Positions 26,981-38,734 are shown, counted from the first letter of the stretch. The stretch: 64,000 bases of DNA from Trochalopteron elliotii (GCA_024734555.1 JANPWX010000073.1:2510315-2574314); one strand, 5' to 3'. Notes: generated by a model not told the origin, from the letters alone. Translations and numbers: made by a program.

Positions 26981-27101
26981 CCTAATCTAGTTGTGTAGGC
27001 TCCCTCTTTAGTGGGGAGACAGAGAAAGCTGGGATGAATTGCCTTTGGGAGGTGCCTGTCTCTCCACTGACAATAGAGGGAGCCTACACAACTGGCTTAG
27101 A
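26981..27101. repeat. Hairpin element with near-perfect inverted repeats
   Basis: The left arm at 26,989-27,007 (agttgtgtaggctccctct) and the right arm at 27,075-27,093 are exact reverse complements over 19 bp. The pairing continues inward (tagtggggagacag at 27,010 against ctgtctctccactg at 27,056) and, more loosely, outward. About 33 bp remains as a loop. This fits a palindromic non-autonomous amniote repeat or a foldback DNA element; I recall similar agggagcctacac-type text in turtle and crocodilian genomes, but the family name is uncertain. Confidence 0.8.
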
Positions 27102-27139
27102 CAGGACACTTAACTTTTAGGTGGGGATGAGTTACTCCA

Positions 27140-27300
27140 GGAAAAGTCTGTTTTGCTTCAGGAGATTTGAGTTCTCATCTGTTTTTCTACTGATTTACAG
27201 CATAATCTTGGGAATATCACTTAACCTTTTTTTTTATTTTTTTTTTTTTTTTTTGAACCTAGTGTCTCCATCTAAAAAATACTCTACAGATAAAGTTCTT
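27140..27300 (+). repeat. MIR-like SINE interrupted by a T tract
   Basis: 'gatttgagttctcatctg', 'tactgatttacagcataatc', 'ttgggaatatcacttaacc' and, after a T-rich tract (27,227-27,254), 'tgtctccatctaaaaaatac' follow the sense order of MIR. The T tract replaces the usual 'tctctgtgcctcag' part. Confidence 0.6.
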
Positions 27301-28050
27301 GGAGAACCTTTGCCAAAGATGGAGTACAGATGCAAAATGTTTTTTCCCTGTTCTTCCTACTTTGACGTGTCTGTAGTTGTCATTGTAGTTGTCATTAAAA
27401 TAAACAGAATTTTTGTGATAGCATAAGCTTATGTGTGTTGAAAAGCAGGGCTGAGTGAAAATTATTTTAGAAGCAGCATACATCTTCTTCAGATGTGACA
27501 GAATATTGTAAAAATAAAAATATAGTTACTGGTTACATGTATTGTTTCTCCTATTTTTGCTTCTCCTTTGCACCTTCCACCACCGGTCCATCCCCTGTCC
27601 TCCCCCCAGCAAAAATATATAGGGAGTGGGGAGAACATTCTTCAGATTAGACCTGTATTTTAAATAACCTTGGCCTGTTTGCAACTGGGAAAATGTTTTT
27701 TTACTTGAGAGATTTATTTCTGTCCTTGTAACACCATGTACTATATGCATTGCACCTGTTCAGACATAAGCACAGCACATTATTATAGCTGTAGGGGTAG
27801 AAGCTTCCCAATATATATTTTTTGAAAGGAGAGAATGCTGGGGAGAATAGCCCTCTCTTTTCAATTGTTTACTGAGCAGTCTCTTAGGAAGACTTCTTCC
27901 TCATCAAGATCAATTTTCCCTGCTCCCCTATTGTCTGGGGAAACGTATCTTCAGGAGCGTCTTTCTTGAAAGATCTCATGACTTTAAAATCATCAGTGGG
28001 CTTTGTGTAGTCTGCCTGTCAAAAGAGATATGTTTACACCTTCCCTGCAT
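27301..28050. other. Non-coding DNA upstream of the second promoter-like block
   Basis: AT-rich, with no exon recognised. From about 27,960 the composition becomes more even and CpG reappears (gatacgtttcggcgcttcac at 28,087), which suggests that the regulatory region of the next feature begins here. Confidence 0.45.
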
Positions 28051-28059
28051 GTGTTAGAG

Positions 28060-28478
28060 CTATAAGGTTACGGAGCAGAATGGCTGATACGTTTCGGCGC
28101 TTCACGCTAATATGCACAAAAAATGTATTTATGATAATCATATGGACTGCCTGAAACAATGCGTTCCAACATCCTGTAACATAAATAAGAAAGGTGGAGC
28201 CAGCCGGCACCGGAGTGTTTATTTGCCAGCAAGGCTGCTCAGCCCCGTATACCTTTGCTAGGCTGCCTCAGCCTGGCGGTATTGAACCTGTTGCTGCATT
28301 AGCCGAGTTGTATTTTGCTAGCTCGGGGAAGGAGGGTTGTCTGCTGTCTGGTAGGAGGGCTTTGTCTGTGTGCGCCTTTCTCTCTCTCCCTCTCTCGCTC
28401 TGCCTGTCTCTCGCACTCTCGCTCGCTCTCGCTCGCTCTCTCGCTCGCTCTCCCTTTCCCGTCTCTGTGGTTTGTAAG
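28060..28478 (+). promoter_or_regulatory. Probable alternative promoter and 5' untranslated exon
   Basis: The block has raised GC and CpG compared with its surroundings: 'gtttcggcgcttcacgctaa' near 28,091, 'gccagccggcaccggagtg' near 28,199, then a long pyrimidine tract of CTCT and CTCGCTCG units at about 28,378-28,455. The tract ends in 'tttgtaag|gtaggt', a strong splice donor, after 28,478. Pyrimidine-rich CpG-bearing leaders are typical of 5' untranslated exons from TATA-less promoters. The block fits an alternative first exon of a gene transcribed on the + strand, possibly the same gene whose CpG island begins the window, though that link is inferred. No protein family is recognisable. Confidence 0.55.
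28378..28455 (+). repeat. CTCT/CTCGCTCG pyrimidine-rich low-complexity tract
   Basis: Repeated ctct, ctcgct and ctcgctcg units with almost no purine except G of CpG. All open frames here on both strands (R/E/S-rich or L/S-rich peptides) are products of this tract. Confidence 0.9.
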
Positions 28479-28574
28479 GTAGGTTGCAGTGTGTGTATAT
28501 ACACAACATCAAGAGCAGGAAAATGGACTCATTAGGGAGGCAGGCAGTCATTACCACTCACACTGTACTTCCAG

Positions 28575-28619
28575 GGAGACAGCGACTATGAGGAGACAAA
28601 CTGAGGACTGGGGAACAAG
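28575..28619 (+). other. Candidate small 5' exon or continuation of the first exon
   Basis: A donor-like site follows 28,619 (gggaacaag|gtaggc). An acceptor-like sequence precedes 28,575 (cactgtacttccag|gga), though its pyrimidine tract is weak. Between them lies an ATG at 28,588 that stays open for ten codons (MRRQTEDWGT) to the donor; an upstream short frame from 28,523 overlaps it and stops at 28,591. The sequence can be read either as a 45-bp second exon after the 28,478 donor or as the end of one longer exon from about 28.2 kb using the second donor. Whether translation starts here cannot be told without the next exon. Confidence 0.4.
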
Positions 28620-31300
28620 GTAGGCCAGTCAACTTTTATAAAACATAAAAGAATAAAGCCTCTACTCTCCTTAAACCACCAGCAGTTCTTTATTCCCTCC
28701 CCCCCCCGCCCCCCCTCGATTTTTAATTTAGAGATGTAAGTTTGCCAGACCTATTTGCTAGCTTAAAATTCGGAACATCTATAGAAGGCCTTACCCTCTA
28801 CAAATGTTCCCCCCCCCACCCCGACTTATTTAAGGGTGTGCCCCCTTATGATTCACTTTAATTACTTTTTTTTTTAATCATGAAGGAAACAAATACGTTT
28901 GTTTTCCAACACTAGTTCCAAGTAAATCAATATCTTTCACTCTTTTGAAACAGCTCTGTCCGTATGTTTGTGGGTCTCTCTGCTTTTTCTTTTCTGTTTA
29001 TGCAGTTCCATCTGTCCGTCCGTATATCATGTTCTCCTTATTTACTGCTAAATGGGGGTTTATTAGTATTTACCAATGACTTTTAACTGTAATGCGAGTG
29101 ACCAGGGTTAACGGTGACTCTCGTTCTTTGTTTTCTATATATATGCATACTGTAAGTTTAAAGTCCATGCTTGGCATACAGTAAATAAAAGCAAAAAAAG
29201 AGAAAGCAGGTTCCACTCTTCCTGACAGGATTTTTATTCAGAGATTTTGCTGTTTATCTGTTTTGCTGTGGGGGCAGAGGGGGTTAATTTTGGCTATTGT
29301 ACGTGTACTTTTTCCTCCTGGATATTTTTAACATCTATTTTTCATTATTAGTGTTTTTGCAGTTTCCTTTGCTAGCAAGAAAGGAGACATATATTCTAAC
29401 TTTTATGTTGCTGATCTAATGTAACATTATGGAGGCATCACTGGGTTAATAAGAATTCAAACTTTCTAAGAGGGAGTTTGTATCCTTGGCTGCCCCCCAC
29501 CCTCCCACTTTATGCATGGTTATGCTTGTGTTTCCGTGTGTACTGACGGGGAAGGGAGGGGGGAAGGGAATAGATATTTTTTACAGTGGTGGCAAATTAT
29601 GAAATCTATCGAGCCATTTTGTCCAGAAATAGTAACTATTTATTTACCAATTTTCATTCCACAAATATACTGCTTATTTGTATTTTCAAACATTGAAGCT
29701 TTTCTCCGAATTGATTTTTTTTTTACTTCCTTTTTTTTTTTTTTCCTGGGGAGAGATTTGTGATGCATTTCATAGCCCATTTAGCATTGTCGAGTTTTTG
29801 GAGCCCAGATTTATCATGGGTTCTAAAGACTGCTTAAACTGATCCATTTGAAATGGTCTTTTTATCTGAGCTCTTGTCATTTCTGTTGGAGAGTAAAACT
29901 GCTACTCTGCTGGTAACAAAAAAAAAAAAAGAAAAGAAAAAAGAAAAGGGATAGTGGAAGTGAGTTACATAAAATGTTCTGGAGAATCCTAAGTAATTAT
30001 ATAAAATGGACGCTGATCACTGGAGATCTCTGAACAGTAACAATCACCTTTTTTAATAGAAAATTATTTATTTAATAGCAAGAGGCGGACTTCTTAAAAA
30101 CATGCATTAGGCCTTCCTTTTAGCACAAAGAAGTCCATAATGCAATATTCCTAACCCACCTGAGGCTGCCTAGGAGATTCTCCAAAACCTTCAGATCCTT
30201 TGAAATGTTTCTTAAAAATCCATTATTTTGCAGCCAGAAAGAACTTTTGCTGCCAACAGGTTTTTTTGCTGTTGTTTGGTGGTTTTTTTTAGCTGTCCTT
30301 TAACTTACGAGTCCCCATTTCTACAGAAGTGCCTCCTCGCTGAACAAACTAAGTTAATTGAAATCCAAAGCAGCAGATCTATTCACTGGCACTATAACTA
30401 CAGAAACTACTTGCTCCATTTTATTAGCAGCTTTTCCAGAACATGAGTGAAACTTTTCAAGGTTTTATATATCAGTGTGCCAAAATTTGGCGCCTCGTCT
30501 CTTAGCTGGGGAGTGACATTTATTGTTTACTAATTTTTTTTCCTCCTTATTTTTATTCATACTTCTAAATTAATAATTTGTTGGGAGAGTTTAAATGTGT
30601 TTGTTGCTCTAAATGACCTGTTAACTGTAGCAAGGTATTTCTTCCTCTCCTGAAGTTTGAATCTCAGGCTTTTAAACTCAGATTGGTTATAGAGGGGATG
30701 CTGAAGTTATGCCAAAAAAACGTAGGGGTCTTAAAGGTGGATTTGCTGATGCCTCTAGGTGGTGGTTAGCCTGGAGTGAGGCAGCAGGAGTGTTTGCAGC
30801 CGTCCTCCTCGTGGGATGGGTGAGGGGTTTTCAGGCACCTGTCATTTTCTCCTGCACCAGTGCAGGTGTATGTTCCTCAACAGCCCAGGTTTTTTGTAGG
30901 AGAGCACATGGACCTGTCCTCAGGATTCTTGCATGTACTTTTAGCAGAAGCCCAGACTCATCTGAACATTTTTGAAAAACTTTAAATGTGACTACAAGAT
31001 ACCTCTTGATTTTATGAAAACTCCAGGCAAGAGGAATTCAAGCAGAGAAAGAGAGTCACAGTAGGGGAAACATTTTTCATTATCCGGTAAGATTTCTTTC
31101 TAATAGTAAAACCGTTTTCACTGGAAGGGTGTAATTTTCCTTGAACCCCAACTATATTCTATTAAAAAAAATAAAATCTTAGCTCTTTCAATGGCACAAA
31201 GTCCGTTTGCAATCTGGATGCAGCAGCAAAGGGTAAAGTATGCCTAAGTAAACTTAAATCCAGCATATGGTGATGTAGCTGGAGCTCGGGGAATGCCAGA
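28620..31300. other. Intron-like DNA with C-rich and T-rich tracts
   Basis: C-rich tracts lie at 28,697-28,716 and 28,808-28,822. Runs of A or T lie at 29,707-29,745 and 29,918-29,948. The AT-rich 30,440-30,640 stretch, with 'tttggcgcctcgtctcttag' at its edge, looks less decayed than the surroundings and could be regulatory. No exon recognised. Confidence 0.45.
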
Positions 31301-31304
31301 GCTG

Positions 31305-31410
31305 TTGGCACAGGGGTTTGGTGGCGCGGGGCAGTGCGGGGCGCTCCGGGTCCCCGGCCCGCAGCCTGGGCAGCTGTGCAGGGCAGCGCTGGCGCTGCTC
31401 ATTGGGTCAC
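31305..31410. promoter_or_regulatory. Small isolated CpG cluster
   Basis: About 100 bp with dense CpG and GC boxes ('ggcgcggggcagtgcggggc', 'gctccgggtccccggcccgc') followed by ATTGG, an inverted CCAAT. It sits 2.7 kb after the second promoter-like block inside AT-rich DNA. It may be a minor promoter, an enhancer or a chance GC-rich insert. Confidence 0.35.
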
Positions 31411-34400
31411 ACTGTGCTTTATTTTAGTGTTGGAGCAGACAGTTATCTAACACACCCACATGAGGAAGTGCTCTGGAGCAGTTATTTCATGCCTTGCCAT
31501 GCCCTGTAGCTAGAGCAATTTTGGGCTGAATGGCGTGTGTATGTGCCGCTCTCACTCCTGGGAGACGAGAAGCAATGCTGTTGGGGCTTTCGTGTGTGTT
31601 TCTGTGCTGGGGTTTGGGTGTTTTGTTGGTTTTGGTTTTTTTTTTAACAGGACCAACAAATGGGACATAAGACGGTTAAATCCAAATACCAAACAAATAC
31701 CAAGTCAAATTATTTTTAATAGTGGAGGATTTTGCTTTTCTCTTAAAGGAGGAAAAAATATCTATCTTGTTTATTTTGATAAAGACAGTTGTAGCAATTT
31801 CCTGAGTGGAATATATCATTGTTATAAATATTACTCACAGTTTTCCTATTTTCACATTTTCTTCATAGGCCCAGCTTATTCATAAGGGAAAACAGCTGCA
31901 GAATATTAAAAAAATTGTAATATTATTTATATAAAACTTTGATGTAAATAGGGAATAGTGTCCCCTGCTAGAGAATTCTGTGGGATGGCTTACAAATCCC
32001 ATACAAGAGAGATTACAGTCTTAGATAAATTGTTATTTAAATCGTTTCAAGAAAACCTTGCTCATTTTTGCAGACCATATGAGGTTTTAAGAAGAATAAT
32101 TTGAATAGAAGTTCTGTTTAGAAATTGGTGGCATGCTGTGGCCTTATAGATTTCAGTTGGTTTCACTCCAGTCTGTTTTTATAGGACTTCTTTAAACTGT
32201 GATCTGTATGGTAAAGAGCTTCTGCTGAAAGACATTCATAAATGTTAATGGGAATTGAAAAATTGAAATTTAACTTCAAGTTACTTAGGTTTTTTTTTTT
32301 TAAACAAAACTTTTAGAAAATCCAAGTCCTTTATAAAAGTCTTTTTTTTTTCTTTTTTTTTCCTGCCTTTTTTTTTTCTTTTGCTGAAACAATTCACTGG
32401 AAACAGTTACTGTTAAAAAGTAACTTGTTCCCTCTGAAGGATCTGACATTTGCACTGTGGTGTGGAGGGAAAATGATGGCAAATCACAGTGAAACGGACT
32501 TCACTGTTCTTGTTAGTTTGGTCCAAGAAAATTTTAGAAAGTAAACAAACAGTATCAACTGTGAAAAATAACTTGGCTTTTTCATAATCTATCTATGCCA
32601 GTTTTCTCTTGGTGAAAAGTAATATTTGACCATACATCAAATTTTGAGATACTTTTGTAAGATCTGTAAAGATCACCGGTTTAACTTGTAGAGATTTTCA
32701 CAGATGTATTAAACTTTCAATGAGGAGGAAATTAAGGCAAATGCTTTTGTCCAGGTGGTTTTTCCTTTGATAGTGTTGAGTATATTCTTGGTTCGTATTT
32801 ATTTTAAAAGTTAATATCTAGTTCTAGTCTTAGTTCTACGGCACTGATCCAGTTCTCCTCTAATAGGAGCATTTCAGAATGACTGCTGCTTATGTCTCTC
32901 ATGTTTTCTTACACTTTTGTACTTAATCCTCCAGCACCATCGTGTGCTATGACGGCATTTTGACCACCCAGCGCTGGCAGGAGTTCTGTTTGCAGATGGG
33001 TCTTGTAAAATGGTCACCAGAGGCACGGGGCTATGTGCCACCTCCTCTTCCATAGCTGCTGGAGTAGCCAAGGCTGCTGGTGCCACAGGGCAGGTTGCTT
33101 CACATCCCTGAGGTTTGCTAGAAGAAAGAAGTTCATCTTTTGCCACGTGCAGGGAAGAAAGGAAGACTGTATCTTGAAGTAGATAGAATACAGGAATGGG
33201 AAATTGAGCTAATGGGATAAAGCTGTCTTTAAAGAAAAAAAACCCACACTGTTCTTCTGAGAGCTGGCTGTTGGGTTTGGTGAAATCAGTGTGGAGGGTC
33301 CCAGGCTGTTTGAGGGGGGGAGATGTACACCTCCCAGACAAGCAAGCCACTGGCTGGGTTGGCACTAGGTGGCACTATGGGAGGCAAGGCCATGGACTAT
33401 TCCAGAATAAAGGCTGAAGTCCTTTCATGCCAAGAATGGCCTCATCCCATCAGTGACAACCTTCCCAACCAGCCCCATGGAGGGCAGATTTGCAGCTTGT
33501 GCTGTATTTGCTGTTCTCAGGCACTGCTCCTCAAGGTCTTTCGTGGCAGGTAGGGACTCTAACACAACCTAGTCCTACTTCACCAAACACTGGCAGTCTC
33601 CATAGGACTTTGTCATGTCCTAGTTCTTTCGTTGTGCTTTTCTGCAGTGGGTGGACACAGATCACTAGGCAATATTTTATGTCCAGTTTGCACAAATGTA
33701 AATGACAGTACCAAAGGTGAACCAAAACCCATAGGGTCTTCCAGAATCTTTGAGCTACTATCAAACCAGTGGGTACAAAAGTCTGAATTAAAACCAGTTG
33801 GTAACTACAGCAAAGAAGAAAGGAAACCTGAATAGGCAGGGCTTCCAACCCTCTGCAGAGTGCCTATGGGAAATCCTTTGCAGGACAGACATGGTGCCAT
33901 TCTGTAAGTTGCACCCTTAGATGACCTCTTAATGTTACAGTTTCAGAGTGAATTTATCTTGGGGTTATGGTAGAGCTAAAAATGCAAGCAAGTATAGTGT
34001 GTCATTTGATTCGGAGGTAAGCACAGCATGGGAATTACTGATTTTCCTTTTTTGTTTCTTCTCAACTACAAGATATGCCTTCTAGTATCTTACTTCTAAG
34101 ATCATCAATAGCAAATCCCTTGAGGATACAAAAGTAGGACTGGGAAGGTTGTGTTATGGACTTCAGAGTTGTCCTTTCAGCTGACTGAAAGTTAATTATT
34201 GATTTCTATTTCCTCCCTAGAGATCCATATGCCTTTCTTTCTGACTAGAAAGTTAGTGGTCACAGTGCAGGAATGTGAAAGTAATTGTCATGTGGCAGTA
34301 TAAGATTTCATGGGCAGGATGTCAGGAATGTGTAAGATGGAGGTTGACGTGGGGAGAAAGTGAAGAAAGACAACTAGGTAAAAGCTTGTGTCCACTGTTG

Positions 34401-34790
34401 TTTTATGTGGGTTGGATGTGGAGTCTGCTATTCTCCATGGCTCTGGCTCCCAAACTCCCAGCAATCTGAGAGCTAAGTGAGTCACAGGCATTAGTGACAG
34501 AGGAATGCTGAGAATAAAAACAAAACAACAACAAAAAACTCAACCAAAAAATCTCATTGTTTAGGCACAAACACAAGAAAACCATGTTTAATTGCTGATG
34601 TGCTCCCTCTGCTGGTTCTCTAAAACTAACAAATGCTATTCCCAGGAGACCGGGCCACACCCTCTGGGACACTGCCTGACAAAAATTGTGCCAAATGAAT
34701 GGCTTTGAGCTCTCTTGCAACGAGCGCTAGTAACAGCAAAAGAAGTCTTCTGATGAAGGGTGTTAAAGCCTTGGATACCAGGCATGACTG
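31411..34790. other. AT-rich non-coding DNA
   Basis: Contains the T-rich tract 32,341-32,383. A 163-codon minus-strand open stretch at 32,874-33,365 shows no family resemblance and carries homopolymer-derived FFFF, so it is not called. Nothing else is supportable. Confidence 0.45.
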
Positions 34791-34798
34791 CTGAGAGG

Positions 34799-35480
34799 TC
34801 ATGAAATGTCCAATCTGTAATTCAGCATTTTTTCCCCCAGTCTTACATTTGATAGGTGTTCCTTTTCCTGTGATTTCCCAAAGTTTGTATTTTCTGTTTT
34901 TCTGTGGCTGCTTCTAGGATTTTTCCCATCTGAAGGGGTTTTATCAAATCTTCTCATTGATGCTTTTAGTTTCAATTTTAGTGTGTGTAATATCTGAAGA
35001 AGCCCTAATGTAGCTTGGGCTTTGGCAGCTTCCAATTCTTTCTGTCTCTGTCAGTTGAATCTGCTTGTCAGCTTTATACTGTTGTGCCCACTTCATCCTG
35101 TCCTTTGGCTTGAATACCGGCTGTTTTTTCAGGATACTCTTGAACATCCTTCCTCGTTGTGATGAATCTGTATTTCTTTTCCAAACATAGACTGAATTGT
35201 TTAATATGTTCCCTACACAGCATATTTCCCCAGTAGATAAGTTTTTAAAATGCAGCATTTTGTGCTTTTATGTTATGAAAAAATGTCCTGGGTAAGATTG
35301 AGTACTGGAGACAAAAAAACTGAATAAAGCTGTATTAATTTCCGTAGAATATTTGGAATGTGTGGAAGATTTCTGACATGGTAATTATTCAGTAAAAGAT
35401 GGTCCTGTGTTTCCCATATTTTCCACCTATGTGGACTGTCATGAAAAAGAGCTTCATCTTGCAGCCGTTGACACACCGGT
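34799..35480 (-). pseudogene. Antisense frameshifted coding relic, charged/coiled-coil-like protein
   Basis: On the minus strand one frame gives a basic, charged peptide (about 35,258 to 35,035) containing MFKSILKKQPVFKPKDRMKW and then AQQYKADKQIQLTETE. Directly after that the protein-like reading moves into another frame, with ELEAAKAQATLGLLQILHTL and then RRFDKTPSDGK down to a TGA near 34,799. Natural protein sequence on both sides of a single shift suggests a disrupted coding sequence. A further open stretch upstream (35,273-35,476) includes LQDEALFHDSPHRWKIWE and may be an earlier part. Heptad-like leucines and high K/E/Q suggest a helical region. I do not recognise the family. A processed pseudogene is the simplest reading; an old transposon is an alternative. 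Confidence 0.45.
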
Positions 35481-35489
35481 GGGAATCAG

Positions 35490-36000
35490 CTGTGCAGAGC
35501 TGTTGCAGGACTGGGCTCAAGTTTTCCATGTAGAGTAATGAAAAGTTTCCTTTCTGCAAGTCTCATGTTTCCCATCTAGGTGACTGCTTATTAAATCTTT
35601 ATCCAGTAGGGACAATAAACCAAACAGCCTGGTGGGTAGCTAATTGTCTGGAGTGACTCAAGCCACGTATAAATCTCATTTGTACTCACTACGTTGACTC
35701 TCTCTGGCCTCGTCGCTCTCTCAAGTATTCATTCATTTTGAGACATCTAGAATGTAATGCAAGGAAAAGAATCCCTGATCTTTCTATCTCACTGTCTCAG
35801 AGGATCTTTGTAGACTGATGCTCCTTTATTTCCCTTTCACAGGCCCTGCAGTTTGGGATCCCATCCTTCTGAAACGTAGTGCGGGCTACTGGCCCCCGTG
35901 TGGGCAGTCACAGCACTGAGACCTCATTACCCTCCTCTCACCAGGTCCCTGGATGGGAGGAGCTGTAGCAGGGCTTGGCATCTCTGTGATAGCCTGCCAT
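35490..36000. other. Non-coding DNA
   Basis: Moderate GC with no recognised exon. 35,830-36,030 is GC-richer (gcgggctactggcccccgtg) without clear identity. Confidence 0.4.
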
Positions 36001-36009
36001 CCTGCTGTA

Positions 36010-36480
36010 CCTGCTCTGGGGATAAATAGAGAGTGCAGCGCCTGGGGCTACCAATCTGGCACCTTTTGCTGGTGCTAAACTAATACAATTGATTAGAGGT
36101 GACATGAGTTCCCAGCGAAGGCCCAGCCTGTCCTGGAGGACCGTTTGAAGTCCAAGCCCTGTTTTGTAATTTCCAGCATTTCATGAAAATGCTGCTTTTA
36201 TTTTCGTCTCCGAGCCACGGCCAAGTTTGGAAAGCTTCAAAGCTTGCTCCAATTGGATAAAAAAAGTGTTTTTAAGATGGTGACATAACCTAAATGAGCT
36301 GGTTCCTTCTGAGCTATACCAACCTCAAATCATTTATCCACCAAGTCAGTTAGGTTCATGCTGAAACATTTCACTGCTGTGAAAGCAGCTGCTCCTGAAT
36401 GAGATTAAAAGCCAGTTGTGCTTTTGCAGTACAGTCAGCTATGCACAACTTTGTGTCGGACAAGAGAAAGCTCAGTTATT
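36010..36480. promoter_or_regulatory. Candidate conserved non-coding element
   Basis: About 470 bp of balanced composition without simple repeats or repeat-family text. It holds clustered factor-site-like words: 'caattgattagaggtgacat', 'catttcatgaaaatgctgct', 'ccaattggataaaaaa' and 'gtgaaagcagctgctcctga', the last with an E-box-like CAGCTG. There is no long open frame. This is the usual look of vertebrate developmental enhancers, but conservation cannot be measured here. Confidence 0.3.
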
Positions 36481-36789
36481 TTTCCCTAGTGCTGGGCATT
36501 TCTGGGTTCTCGAATTAACTTGCTTTTTCTACTAGTCTCTGAGTCCCTTTTTACAGGGGACTAGATCCCATTCCAAGCCTTTCTTAGTACTTTGGTAGAC
36601 AAAATTTTTTTTCCCCAATGTGTTAACAGGGATCTTAAGTATTTCTGTCAGCACAAAGTCATAGTGTAGTATCAGAAGTTTTAATCAGATTGCAGTGCAG
36701 TCACTGCTGTATGCAAGGTACTGGTGAGGATAAGCTGTGTGTTAGGGAAGCAGGATTCACAGTCTGTTTCTAGTTTTCTGGGTTGTTTT

Positions 36790-36880
36790 CAACCAGTCAC
36801 TTCATTTCCTAGTGTCTCAGTTACCTGTCTTTAAGATAGAGATAATAACATTTATCAGTTTCTGAAAGCAGATAGGAGAG
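36790..36880 (+). repeat. MIR-like SINE fragment
   Basis: 'cagtcacttcatttcctagt', 'gtctcagttacctgtcttta' and 'agatagagataataacattt' follow the sense MIR order. Confidence 0.65.
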
Positions 36881-38734
36881 TTAGTTGTAGCTGAACTATC
36901 AAGTTTATCCTTCCCTCTTGAGTCTGTGCCTTGTCATCACACTGAAGTGCATTGCAACTTCTTTCTTTACTCTAATGACTTTCCTTTAGCCACCCCTTGA
37001 AATTCTTGAATACTTGTGGTCTTTCTCTGGCGTGTCAGACTAGAACTGACACCTGAAGTCTTGGACTTTGGGTTTCCAAAGGCTGGGTTTTTGTTTTGTT
37101 TTTGGAAAGGTTTTTTACCTCATAGAGGTTAAGAACTAGTGTTTGCTTAGGTAGTTTGGATGACATTAAAACTGTTCTGCCCTGCACATGCAAGCTGTAT
37201 TCTTTTGGATCTCAGCTGAATTTAGCATGTGTTTTGAGTCATGTAATTTCACAGCATTCAGCCCTAGGTTGTCTTGACCAAACTCCTATTAATAATTGAG
37301 ATATCTCAGTTAAAATTGGCTCTGTGCTGGAGTGGGATACCTCTTGTCTAGATCACATCCATATCGAGCCCTGTGATAATTTATTCTGCTACCAGAATTT
37401 ATTTAATTTTCATTCCATATCTTTTGCAGTTAAAAAAAGGTTGAAAGCAAAAAGGAAATGAGCTAAAATGAACTTTTCTGGAGTTTCTTGGTGAAGTCTG
37501 CTGGTGCAGGAACATGGTTTAATAGACTGTAGGGTGTTTTAATGAGTTATTAGAATCTGGAGTAATGTTACTATGGAACATTGGCTTCAGTGTGGTAGAA
37601 GGATACAAATGGAGCATTTAGGAAGGAGGTTTGTGAAGAATGTGAGCAGCTAGAAGAAATAAAAGCTGAGATGCAGGCAGGGGGCAGAGCTGTTCAAAGA
37701 AAATGAGGACAAAAAGTCTGAACTTCATGCACAAAGAGGGGCTAACTTAGTCCCACTGGCAAGAGAGGGAGAAAATTTTAGCAGCAGGGTTCTGTGTGAG
37801 TAGGACCAGAGAGGGGTGGGATGAGGCCACAGCCCTTGCCTTTTTCCTTAGGAGCAGTGAGCTGGAATAATCATCATACAATAATCATCTTCAGAGGACT
37901 GTGCTCTTGGGTTTAAAAGAGGTTCCACATGAAATTTCTGAATGTCTGTGTATCTGTTAAAATGTTTATGAGTTGTATTTTGCCCTATGTTACATTTTTA
38001 TAAAAGTGGACCAATTCCATGAAATTTAGAAGAACCAACCTTGAACCAAGAGCTGAATTTAGCTTTGTATTTCTCCCTACTGGCTGCAGTTGGCATATGT
38101 CTGAAGCAATGAAGATGATGCATGGTACTCCACAAGTGATTTGTGACCAAGAGACAGTTTTCTTTAGGACAGTGCTGCTGCATTTGACCTCATTTCTGCT
38201 GTGTTAGATACTGTCTCCCTTGTGGCAGCATACATAGGTGTATTAATAAGATTTTTCCCAGATCTCTCCTTGAAATCTCAGCTTATGGAGTTGATGAAAA
38301 GGCTTGCTTTTACAAGATATTGGTGATTATTCTCATAATGCTCAGGCAAGGGCAGCAAAGAATTTAACATGCAAAATAATGCCTTTTTTTCTCATCTGCA
38401 AAGGTTTAATCCTGAGACCCTGTGTGATTTCTTTTTGTTGTGGTGGTTGTTTTGGTTTGCTTTGTTCCCATTAACCAAAAAAGTGAGGTGCCAGTTCTGT
38501 CTAAGTCTTTCCCAGGCTTTTTTAGATAAAGGAGTTACACATGTCCTTCAAAACAAAGAACAGTTATCAGCTGAGTTCAGCAGGAGGAGAGAATGCTCAC
38601 AAAAGGTTCTAGGACAGTTTAGCCATAGATAGCTGCTGATATGCATAAATAGCACTTTGCATTTCTGAAGAAACTTATTCAAATATCTTACAGTGTTTCA
38701 TGAAAGTAGCTAATTTAGTTTTGCCTAATTTCAG

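Noticed and set aside
28194..28557. Open frames rich in Leu/Ser or Arg/Glu in the second promoter block
   Set aside because: They are translations of the CTCT/CTCG repeat tract and not protein signals.
32874..33365. 163-codon minus-strand open frame
   Set aside because: No recognised domain, contains homopolymer-derived residues, and there is no promoter or splice context. Length alone is within chance for a 64-kb window.
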